DNA of 64,000 bases from Rhodopseudomonas palustris (GTDB taxonomy: Bacteria; Pseudomonadota; Alphaproteobacteria; Rhizobiales; Xanthobacteraceae): assembly GCA_016215605.1 (NCBI GenBank), contig JACRJB010000068.1, forward strand, positions 124,001 to 188,000, given 5' to 3'. The position numbers and the translations under genes were made by a program. Shown one piece after another: positions 1 through 10,580 of this stretch. The notes under the pieces were generated by a model. That model made no database searches. It worked only from the letters and a program-made list of their open reading frames with translations, and had not been told where the DNA came from. Position 1 is the stretch's first letter, and every line of letters starts with the position of its first letter.

Positions 1-636
1 GATGTGCCCGTACGAAGTACCGTGCGTGTACGGCTGATCCTCGGTCCAGTTGAACACCAGCTCGATCGTCATCCCCGACGAGCCGGCGCCGTAGCCCAGA
101 TAGGCCTGCGTGAACTGGTTCTTTTTGTGATCGCGCCGCTCCAGCACCGTCATGCCGAGTAGGCGCGTATAGAAGTCGATGGCGCGGTCGATGTCGGTGA
201 CGCGCAGCATGGCGTGCAGGAGCTGGAATTGCGAGGTGTCCAGTGGCGCTTCGCTGCGGGCGGCGGATTTCGAAGCGAACACTTCTAAGAGTGCCGCCTC
301 GACGCCCTTCCCGGCGAAGCGGTCGATCGCCTCGATGCCGACGCCTGCGAGCTTCTCCTGCGGCGTTACGCCGATCTTGGCGACCAGCAACACTTGGCAA
401 TCCTTCAGCATCCGGCAGATCGTGTCGCGGCGATCCTCTTCGCCCTCGGCGTATTGGCCGACGTCGCGGTCCTCGACAGGGACGATGCCGGAGGCCGAGA
501 CGTCGTAAACCCGGAAGAGGTCGGCCTGGCCGAAATGCTGGTCGATCCGAATGCCCTCGCTGCTGGCGACGGCGATCCGGAGGGTCGATGAGCGAGAGGT
601 CGGCTCCGCGCGCGGAGCGTCGAGTTCAGCCAGCAT
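1..636 (-). CDS. NifX-type cofactor-binding domain fused to glyoxalase I-like domain (partial, cut by window start)
   Basis: The frame is open from ATG at 636 down to base 1 (212 codons, C-terminus outside the window). Residues about 18-120 form a NifX/NifB-C-terminal fold with the typical DQHFG motif (His34). From about residue 135 a lactoylglutathione lyase-like domain begins, with HAMLRV (His141) and IELVFN (Glu192) at the usual metal-ligand positions of glyoxalase I. It is divergent to vnfDGK and has its own canonical sigma-54 promoter at 671-686. NifX-type domains bind nitrogenase cofactor precursors; what a glyoxalase fold adds is unknown. A metallocluster chaperone or a vicinal-oxygen-chelate metal-binding role is more likely than methylglyoxal detoxification, but this is inference. 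The two-domain architecture is read directly from one uninterrupted frame. Confidence 0.85.
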   Translation of the reverse strand, partial: MLAELDAPRAEPTSRSSTLRIAVASSEGIRIDQHFGQADLFRVYDVSASGIVPVEDRDVGQYAEGEEDRRDTICRMLKDCQVLLVAKIGVTPQEKLAGVGIEAIDRFAGKGVEAALLEVFASKSAARSEAPLDTSQFQLLHAMLRVTDIDRAIDFYTRLLGMTVLERRDHKKNQFTQAYLGYGAGSSGMTIELVFNWTEDQPYTHGTSYGHI

Positions 637-670
637 GGCGGTTCTCCTGATGATGAGCTGAGATGCGTTA

Positions 671-686
671 CGCAACGCGCGTGCCA
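671..686 (-). promoter_or_regulatory. sigma-54 promoter for the NifX-glyoxalase gene
   Basis: On the minus strand the sequence reads TGGCACGCGCGTTGCG, a full match to the TGGCACG-N4-TTGC consensus with exact GG-N10-GC spacing. The ATG of the gene is 35 bases downstream at 636. Confidence 0.8.
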
Positions 687-757
687 CACCAGGCGGCGTA
701 AAAACGCACGCTCAGGTCCGCCGCCCGCACGACCGCGTGCGACTCTCGGAAGATTTT

Positions 758-771
758 GTACCGCGATGAAC
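758..771. promoter_or_regulatory. VnfA-type activator dyad GTAC-N6-GAAC
   Basis: GTAC (758-761), six bases, then GAAC (768-771). It resembles the GTAC-N6-GTAC/GAAC dyads recalled for VnfA in Azotobacter. It lies 72 bases from the -24 element of the leftward promoter and 164 bases from that of the vnfD promoter. The same motif recurs at 10474-10487 between another pair of sigma-54 promoters. Confidence 0.6.
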
Positions 772-783
772 GAAACGACTCTC

Positions 784-879
784 CGCCGTCATGCCCGGCC
801 TTGTGCCGGGCATCCACGGAATCGCGCGCTGATGCGCCCAAGGACGTGGATGGCCGGGACGAGCCCGGCCATGACGGCG
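784..879. repeat. Nested palindromic intergenic repeat (Bradyrhizobiaceae-type)
   Basis: Ten-base outer arms CGCCGTCATG (784-793) and CATGACGGCG (870-879) are perfectly complementary. Each half is also a hairpin (GCCCGG...CCGGGC near 793-811 and GGCCGGG...CCCGGCC near 852-870). This layout is typical of the abundant dispersed palindromes of Rhodopseudomonas and Bradyrhizobium. It separates the activator dyad from the vnfD promoter. Confidence 0.75.
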
Positions 880-933
880 ACAATCACGAACAGGACCGCT
901 TAGTGACGTTCGAAGTAAGCACCCGTCCCGTAC

Positions 934-950
934 TTGGCACGATAGCTGCA
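934..950 (+). promoter_or_regulatory. sigma-54 promoter of vnfDGK
   Basis: TTGGCACGATAGCTGCA matches the -24/-12 consensus with GG at 936-937 and GC at 948-949 (GG-N10-GC). It is 104 bases upstream of the vnfD ATG. vnf operons are known to depend on RpoN with VnfA. Confidence 0.85.
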
Positions 951-960
951 ATCCCCCTGA

Positions 961-5193
<4,233 letters not shown>

Positions 5194-5223
5194 GACACAG
5201 CTCTGACCCGCAGGATCCTCGCC

Positions 5224-5709
5224 ATGGATACGCCTCATCTCCGGATTGCGCTCACCACCAACAACCTGTTTCAGGTCGACGCCAATTTCGCCGCAGCCCG
5301 GCAGATGGTGATCTACGACGTCGACCGCGACAGCTCGGCCTTCGTCGACGTCGTCAACTTCCGCCGCGGCGCCAAGAAGGGACTCGGCGGCGGGCAGGGC
5401 GGCGCCGACGGCCGCTGCGTGATGGACGACATGGGCGACGACGACGGCCAAGGTGGCGATCCCTTGGTCGAGCGCGTCGAGGCGCTGAAGGGCGCGTCGG
5501 TGCTGTTCACCCTCGGCCTCAGCGATCTCGCCGCCGTCCGCGTCCACAACATCCGGGTGTTTCCAGTGAAGAGCGAGTTCGTCCGCGAGATCGACGACGT
5601 GGTCGCGCAATTGCAGAAGCTGCTCAACGGCACCCCCCCGCTGTGGCTGCGCCGGGTGATGCGAGGCCCCGACGGCGAGCGGCTGCCGCTGGACGAACAG
5701 GAGATTTGA
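5224..5709 (+). CDS. vnfX: NifX/VnfX-family nitrogenase cofactor carrier
   Basis: The 161-residue protein has a NifX-type fold: beta start LRIALTTNN, then a VDANFAAARQMVIYDVD segment, and a late LFTLGLSDLAAVRVHNIRVF block that matches the NifX/NafY family. These proteins carry FeV-co or FeMo-co precursors between NifB/NifEN-type scaffolds and the apo-enzyme. It sits 30 bases after the vnfK-coupled gene in the same operon, so VnfX is the natural call. The usual histidine of the family motif (DQHFG) is replaced by asparagine (DANFA). A Gly/Asp-rich insert follows at about 57-82. The C-terminal helix LQKLLNGTPPLWLRRVMRG is NifX-like. Confidence 0.8.
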   Translation: MDTPHLRIALTTNNLFQVDANFAAARQMVIYDVDRDSSAFVDVVNFRRGAKKGLGGGQGGADGRCVMDDMGDDDGQGGDPLVERVEALKGASVLFTLGLSDLAAVRVHNIRVFPVKSEFVREIDDVVAQLQKLLNGTPPLWLRRVMRGPDGERLPLDEQEI

Positions 5710-5801
5710 GCCAAAGTCGCATGGTGCGGCAGCGTTCCGCCGGCGCGGCAAATGTCCTAGAATGGTCCCGACCGGCCGCAGCCTGCGGCCCCGAGGATGT
5801 C

Positions 5802-6248
5802 ATGTTGGACAAGACCGACCTGTCGCTGCAACTCCGCGTGGTCCCGATTATCGGGCCCGGCAAGGTGCAGCTGTTGGAAGCGATCGAGCGGTTCGGCTCG
5901 ATCTCGGGGGCGGCGCGCAGCATGGGGATGGCTTATCCCAATGCCTGGAAGCTGATCGACGACCTCAACGGCCATTTCCGCGAGCCGCTGGTGGAGCGGA
6001 TCATCGGCGGCAAGCGCGGCGGCGGCGCGTCGCTCACCGAGAACGGCCGCGCGGTGCTGAGTATCTTCCGCTCGATGCAGGCCAAGGCGCGCATCCTGCT
6101 GGCCTCCGATCTCGAAGCGCTGACCTATCTGCTGGCGCCGGCCGAGCTGCAGGCCGGCTGTCCGTCGCTCGACCGCGCGCTGGACCAGCGGCCTTGCCTG
6201 AAGGAAGACGACGGCGCCGACGATGTCGCCGATCCGGCTCAGGCCTGA
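5802..6248 (+). CDS. ModE-type N-terminal HTH regulator lacking the molybdate-binding domain
   Basis: The 148-residue protein matches the winged-helix N-terminal domain of ModE: a GPGKVQLLEAIERFGSISGA recognition region, then AARSMGMAYPNAWKLIDDLN and the RIIGGKRGGGASLTENG wing. ModE proteins repress alternative nitrogenase and molybdate transport genes when molybdate is present. This one ends without a TOBE/MOP domain, so it either senses through a partner or responds differently. It is 92 bases after the vnfX-like gene, and its last bases overlap the convergent permease gene. A role in metal-dependent control of the vnf region is inferred. Confidence 0.8.
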   Translation: MLDKTDLSLQLRVVPIIGPGKVQLLEAIERFGSISGAARSMGMAYPNAWKLIDDLNGHFREPLVERIIGGKRGGGASLTENGRAVLSIFRSMQAKARILLASDLEALTYLLAPAELQAGCPSLDRALDQRPCLKEDDGADDVADPAQA

Positions 6249-7060
6249 TCGAGAAAGCGCGCTCGGAGCCGCCCGCCGATCAGCGTGATCGCGGTGACCA
6301 GCCCGAGCATCAGGATGATCAGCGCCATCGCCTCGCGGTATTCGAACAGATGAAACGCCGTGATGATCTCCAGCCCGAGCCCGCCGGCGCCGACCACGCC
6401 GAGCGTGGTAGCGGCGCGCAGATTGTGCTCCCAGCGATAGATCGTGACATCGACCAGCCGCGGCAGGATCTGCGGCAGCACCGAGAACCGCAGCACGCCG
6501 AGCCGTGACACGCCGAGACTGCGCAGCGCATCGCCGGGGCCGGGTTCGACGTGTTCGAGCGTCTCAGCGTAGAACTTGCCCAGCATGCCGGTGGAATGGC
6601 AGCCGAGCGCCAGAATGCCTGGCAACGGGCCGAAGCCGACCGCGGCGACGAACATCACGCCCCAGATCAGGCCGGGGATCGAGCGCAAGAGATTAAGTAA
6701 CAGCCGCGCCGGATTGCCGATCCACGGCGCGCGCACGACGTTGCGCGCCGCCAGCGCGCCGAGCGGCATCGCGGCGAGTGCGCCGAGTACGGTGCCGGCG
6801 ATGCTCATCGACAGCGTCTCGAGCAGCGGCCGGCCCCATTTGGGCCAGCGGCTGAAATCCGGCGGCATCGAATCGCCGAGCAGCGTCACGATGGTCGGCA
6901 GCGCGCCGGCGTAGCGTCGCCAGTCGAATGCGCCGGCGTAAATGAAGGCGACGACGATCGCGGCCGTGGCCACGATCGTCGCGATCAGCGAGGTGCGCAG
7001 GCGCGAGCGGCTATCCTGCTGGATAGCCGCCCATCCTGGCGTTTGCGTCAGCTCGCTCAT
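6239..7060 (-). CDS. phnE: Phosphonate/oxyanion-type ABC importer permease (PhnE family)
   Basis: Inner-membrane permease of 273 residues with about six hydrophobic segments and a PhnE-type cytoplasmic EAA loop (DALRSLGVSRLGVLRFSVLP) that docks the ATPase. The start at 7060 overlaps the stop of the binding-protein gene by four bases, so the genes are coupled. The family imports phosphonate, phosphite and related oxyanions. Here the transporter lies beside vnf genes and downstream of a sigma-54 promoter, so vanadate, a phosphate analogue, is a plausible substrate. That is inference. Confidence 0.88.
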   Translation of the reverse strand: MSELTQTPGWAAIQQDSRSRLRTSLIATIVATAAIVVAFIYAGAFDWRRYAGALPTIVTLLGDSMPPDFSRWPKWGRPLLETLSMSIAGTVLGALAAMPLGALAARNVVRAPWIGNPARLLLNLLRSIPGLIWGVMFVAAVGFGPLPGILALGCHSTGMLGKFYAETLEHVEPGPGDALRSLGVSRLGVLRFSVLPQILPRLVDVTIYRWEHNLRAATTLGVVGAGGLGLEIITAFHLFEYREAMALIILMLGLVTAITLIGGRLRARFLDQA

Positions 7061-7947
7061 TGCGACGGCGGGATGGCGTCGGGATTGGCGGCGCCGATCG
7101 CGTCGATCCAGTTGCGGACGCGATCGACGTCGGAATCCACCGCCGGGATGAACGCCTCGGCGCGGAACACTTTCAAGGCCTCCGGATCGTCGATGGAGAT
7201 GAAGGCCTTGCGGATCTGTTCCTTGAACTCCGGATCGATGCCTTCGCGGAAGGTCCACATGTATTCGGGAATCGCCGGCGATTCGGCGAGCACACGGACC
7301 GCCTTGGCATCGATCTTGTTCTCCTTGAGCAGCCGGTCATAGACCGGCTTCGACAACCCGCCGGCGACGACCTTCTTGTTGGCGACAGCGAGCGCCACCG
7401 CGTCATGCGCGCCGAGCACGCGCAGCGTGTAGTCGCGGCCTGAAATGAGCCCGGCGGCGAGGAGCTGATAGCGCGGCACCCAGGTTCCCGACGTCGAGGC
7501 CGGATCGCCGAACGCGATCTCGCCGCCCTTCAGATCGGCCAGCGTCTTCGCCGGGCTGTCGGCCGGCACGATGATCACCGCCTGGAAGGTCGGCCCGACG
7601 ATCGCATGCGAGGGCCGCGCGAACGGCTCGAGTTTCGCGGCGCGGGCGCGGAGCAGATACGTCACTGGCCCAAGATAGGCGATATCGAGCCGGCCGAAGC
7701 GCAGCGCTTCGCCGGTCGCTGCGTAATTGGCGCCGACCACGAGCTCGACCGGCAGGCCGAGCTTGTTTTCGAGGTAAGCGCGCAGCGGCTCGTTCAACCG
7801 CATCACCGTGGGAGCGGATTCGCCGGGCAGAAGCCCGACCACGAGTTTTTGTGGCTTGTCGCCGGCCTGCGCCGGAGGCTGTGCGGCAAGCATCGCGCTT
7901 GCAGCCATCGCGCCGGCGATCAGCAGTTGGCCTAGTCGTTTGAACAT
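7057..7947 (-). CDS. phnD: Periplasmic phosphonate/oxyanion-binding protein (PhnD family)
   Basis: A 296-residue secreted binding protein with an N-terminal signal peptide ending near AQAGD. PhnD-family blocks are visible: LVVGLLPGESAPTVM, LGPVTYLLRA, and FGDPASTSGTWVPRY, the Ser/Thr-rich loop that holds the tetrahedral oxyanion. It delivers ligand to the PhnE-type permease encoded just downstream. Its start overlaps the end of the ATPase gene. In the vnf setting the ligand may be vanadate rather than a phosphonate; no C-P lyase genes are nearby. Confidence 0.88.
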   Translation of the reverse strand: MFKRLGQLLIAGAMAASAMLAAQPPAQAGDKPQKLVVGLLPGESAPTVMRLNEPLRAYLENKLGLPVELVVGANYAATGEALRFGRLDIAYLGPVTYLLRARAAKLEPFARPSHAIVGPTFQAVIIVPADSPAKTLADLKGGEIAFGDPASTSGTWVPRYQLLAAGLISGRDYTLRVLGAHDAVALAVANKKVVAGGLSKPVYDRLLKENKIDAKAVRVLAESPAIPEYMWTFREGIDPEFKEQIRKAFISIDDPEALKVFRAEAFIPAVDSDVDRVRNWIDAIGAANPDAIPPSQ

Positions 7948-8738
7948 ATCGTCTCCTTTGGTTGCGAGGGGCTTTGGCTGAGGGCCAGTGAGGGAAAGAT
8001 CCTGGCTTCGAGTTCGGCGTCGAACGCGGATGCCGCGCCGTCGAACGCGACGCGGCCGTCGGACAGGCCGATGATGCGGTCGGCGATGGCGCGGGCGAGC
8101 TGGAGCTGATGCAGCACCAGGATCACCGTCAGGCCCTCGCGCACCGCGAGGCTGCGAAACAGCGCGCCGAGCTGCTGGGCCAGCGCCGGGTCGACCGAGG
8201 CGAACGGCTCGTCGCCGAGTAGCAGCCGCGGCCGCCGGATCAGCGCGCGGGCGACGCCGACGCGCTGGCGCTCGCCGCCGGATAGCTGCGCGGTGCGCCT
8301 CGTGGCGAGGTCGAGCAGGCCGACATCGTCGAGCGCCTTGGCAGCGCGCAGCCGTGCCGCGGCCGGCCACGGCAGCGGTGACAGCGGATGGCGGGCATCG
8401 GCGAGGCCGAGCAGCACGTTGTCGATCGCCGACAGCCGGCCGATCAGCGCGTGATCCTGGAAAATCGTCGCGGTCTGGTGCCGCGCGGCGCGAAGGCTGG
8501 TCGGATCGTCGAGCCGGCCGACGTCGTCGAACACCACGTGTCCGCTCGCCGGCGCGATCAGGCCGTTGAGCACGCCGAGCAACGTGGTCTTGCCGACGCC
8601 GGACGGACCGACGATTGCCGTCACCCGCGCGGTCGGAAACGATGCCGACACGTCGTGAAGCACGGCTCTGTGGCCGCGGCGCACCGAGACGCGCTCGATC
8701 CGGATCAGGTCGGGGCCGCTGGATGGAACACGTATCAT
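7932..8738 (-). CDS. phnC: Phosphonate/oxyanion-type ABC importer ATPase (PhnC family)
   Basis: A 268-residue ATPase with Walker A GPSGVGKTT, Q-loop FQDHAL, signature LSGGERQRV, Walker B LLLGDEPFAS and H-loop LVLHQ. It is the first of the three transporter genes, which read ATPase, binding protein, permease on the minus strand with overlapping ends. The 113-base gap to the upstream DUF fusion gene has no clear terminator, so all four probably form one transcript from the sigma-54 promoter at 10376-10391. Confidence 0.88.
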   Translation of the reverse strand: MIRVPSSGPDLIRIERVSVRRGHRAVLHDVSASFPTARVTAIVGPSGVGKTTLLGVLNGLIAPASGHVVFDDVGRLDDPTSLRAARHQTATIFQDHALIGRLSAIDNVLLGLADARHPLSPLPWPAAARLRAAKALDDVGLLDLATRRTAQLSGGERQRVGVARALIRRPRLLLGDEPFASVDPALAQQLGALFRSLAVREGLTVILVLHQLQLARAIADRIIGLSDGRVAFDGAASAFDAELEARIFPSLALSQSPSQPKETICSND

Positions 8739-8851
8739 GCCGACGAATGCTCGCGCTCGGGCAGCCGCAAGCGGTGCCGGTGGGGCGATTCAATGCCGGC
8801 TCAAGCCGTGTCGGACGTATCCCGCCGGTCGGTGCGACCGGCGAGGCGACG

Positions 8852-10153
8852 TCAAGCGTGCGATCGCCGCGGAGCGGAGATCGCGAAATCGTTGTCGGCC
8901 GGATCGGCCGCGGCACCCGCGGGCGAGGAGCCGCGCGTCAGATGTACGAACCGCCCGAACCGGCTGAACTCGCGCGGCAGTGCGCCGGCGCGGATGGCGC
9001 TGGCGAGCCCCTTGGGATCGCTGACGATCAATCCGCCGAGCACCGACAGACCGTAGTCGAACAACCGCGGCGTCATCGGCGTCGCCGGGCCGATCAACGC
9101 CACAGGGCGATGCTGCGACAGCCGCAGGACGCGCGGCAAAGTGCGATTGATCAGGCTGGAAGCGTTGACGATGGTCGCGTCGCAGGCCGGCAGGATCGAA
9201 TCCATCGCCGCCAGCGGATATTCACCGGGGCGCGGATCGGCCTCCATCACCGCGCAATTCGGCAGCATGCCGTCGACGCCGGGAAAGGCGCCGATCACGC
9301 CGACGCGGCCGGCGAGATGGCGGAAACTCTTGACGCCGTTGCCGGGAAAGGCCGCGAGGTCGTAGCGATTATAGTGGGCGTTGATCGCCGCGACGGCGAG
9401 AGCGGTTTCGAGCGGGTTCCACGACGTTGCCATCGCGGCGAGTTGCTTCAGGCTTTGCTTGGCGAGCCCATTGAGGCGCGGCAGCAGGTCGCGCGGATGG
9501 CGCGGCAGATAGGCAAGGCCGCTGCCATGCGGCCCCTCGACCATGATCCAGCGCTGGCCGCAGGCGATCTGACGAACCTCGTCATCGGCGACGCCGAGCG
9601 CGAGATCGCGATAAAGCTGCTCCGGTCCCCACCATTGCCACAACGCTGCGAGATCAGGCGCGATCATGGCGCCCTCGCGACGCGCATAGCTGTGCCATTG
9701 ATGAATGCTGTGGCCGGCGATCGCAGTCAGCATCGGCAAGGTCTGGCCGAGCCGCGGCGTCAGCTTGACGGTTTTCAGCGAGTCGGTGGCTTCGAGACAA
9801 GCTGCAAAGCGGCCGATCACTAACAAATCGGCTTGCTCCTTGAGGGCCGTCTGCAGATAGCTCACGCCGGCCCGCAGGTCGCCGTCGCGCAGCGTGCCGG
9901 TGGCGAGATCGAGAAAGTCGATCCGGTTGCCGCTACCTTCCCCATGCGACTTCTGCACGTAGCCGGCGACTTTGAAGCCGCGGGCCTGCAGGCCGCGGGC
10001 GAAGGCTTCGAGCAGATCATCGACGGTCTCCGCCGGATCGTGCACGATCACGCCGGGGCGCAATCCCGCTGCGTCGACCGGATCAAACGCGCGGCCGGGT
10101 TTCGACGGTGCACCGCGCTGATCGCTACCGAGTGAGAGGTCGTGGTTGCTCAT
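8852..10153 (-). CDS. DUF2478-like / DUF4213 / DUF364 fusion (putative metal or anion handling)
   Basis: The 433-residue protein starts with a DUF2478-like nucleotide-binding-type region (about 30-170; VIVHDPAETVDDLLEAF, then VAGYVQ and ADLLVIGRF). It continues with a DUF4213-like part (about 190-260) and a DUF364 Rossmann-like part (GRVGVIGAFPGVDG, ATIVNASSLIN). DUF364 proteins are annotated as putative heavy-metal chelation proteins and DUF2478 is often near molybdate genes; neither has a proven activity I can cite. It is soluble and cytosolic. It is the promoter-proximal gene of the Phn-type transporter set, with a sigma-54 promoter about 220 bases upstream. A role in intracellular vanadium handling is inferred. 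Confidence 0.75.
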   Translation of the reverse strand: MSNHDLSLGSDQRGAPSKPGRAFDPVDAAGLRPGVIVHDPAETVDDLLEAFARGLQARGFKVAGYVQKSHGEGSGNRIDFLDLATGTLRDGDLRAGVSYLQTALKEQADLLVIGRFAACLEATDSLKTVKLTPRLGQTLPMLTAIAGHSIHQWHSYARREGAMIAPDLAALWQWWGPEQLYRDLALGVADDEVRQIACGQRWIMVEGPHGSGLAYLPRHPRDLLPRLNGLAKQSLKQLAAMATSWNPLETALAVAAINAHYNRYDLAAFPGNGVKSFRHLAGRVGVIGAFPGVDGMLPNCAVMEADPRPGEYPLAAMDSILPACDATIVNASSLINRTLPRVLRLSQHRPVALIGPATPMTPRLFDYGLSVLGGLIVSDPKGLASAIRAGALPREFSRFGRFVHLTRGSSPAGAAADPADNDFAISAPRRSHA

Positions 10154-10375
10154 GGCAGAATCGACCGCGAAAGTTCGACCCAGGCCGGTTCGCGTGGCAG
10201 GTCGTCGTCAGTCTCTGCCGAGGCCGGAGCGGAGTTCGTCAGGCCCTGGTCGTCCGCGCACGGCCGACGCGCGGCACCGAGCAGCGAACCGACGCGACGC
10301 ATCAATGACCACAATGTCATCTCGCTTGCTTGCAGCACGCCGGTTCTCCTATCGACTATCTCCGGCGATGAGCTT

Positions 10376-10391
10376 TGCAAGCCGTGGGCCA
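10376..10391 (-). promoter_or_regulatory. sigma-54 promoter for the DUF fusion and Phn-type transporter genes
   Basis: On the minus strand the site reads TGGCCCACGGCTTGCA with GG-N10-GC spacing (GG at 10390-10389, GC at 10378-10377). The dyad is 83 bases upstream, a normal enhancer distance. The leader to the ATG at 10153 is about 210 bases, which is long. Confidence 0.65.
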
Positions 10392-10468
10392 GCTCGCGCA
10401 ATTGGCTTTTCTGCCATCATGGCGGCATTCAGCGGTCGCGATGCACCGCCATGTACGCGCTCTGCGAA

Positions 10469-10492
10469 GAAACGTACCTATAGGAACGTTTC
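10469..10492. promoter_or_regulatory. 24-base palindrome containing a VnfA-type GTAC-N6-GAAC dyad
   Basis: Arms GAAACGT (10469-10475) and ACGTTTC (10486-10492) flank a CCTATAGG centre; only one base pair of the 24-base dyad is mismatched. It embeds GTAC (10474-10477)-N6-GAAC (10484-10487), the same motif as at 758-771. It lies between two divergent sigma-54 promoters. Confidence 0.7.
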
Positions 10493-10527
10493 GCCGCGCA
10501 ATGAGCTCCGTGAGCATGAGAATAAGG

Positions 10528-10544
10528 TTGGCGCGGAGCTTGCT
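10528..10544 (+). promoter_or_regulatory. sigma-54 promoter of the ATP-grasp/GTPase/ABC operon
   Basis: TTGGCGCGGAGCTTGCT has GG at 10530-10531 and GC at 10542-10543 (GG-N10-GC). It is 42 bases from the activator dyad and about 37 bases from the first candidate start at 10581. Confidence 0.75.
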
Positions 10545-10580
10545 GGAGGAATCGGGTAACGTCGCTTCGCGAGAGACCCG

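Larger units (their letters stand above)
10154..10580. other. Divergent regulatory region with two sigma-54 promoters and one shared activator dyad
   Basis: The 427-base intergenic region has a leftward sigma-54 promoter at 10376-10391, a near-perfect palindrome containing GTAC-N6-GAAC at 10469-10492 and a rightward sigma-54 promoter at 10528-10544. No gene is supported inside it. Confidence 0.8.

Noticed and set aside
10..31. GTAC repeats at the left end as VnfA sites
   Set aside because: They lie inside the glyoxalase coding region and are spaced three and seven bases, not six.
5710..5801. Terminator between the vnfX-like gene and the ModE-type gene
   Set aside because: GC-rich complementary bits exist but no clean stem with a T-run.
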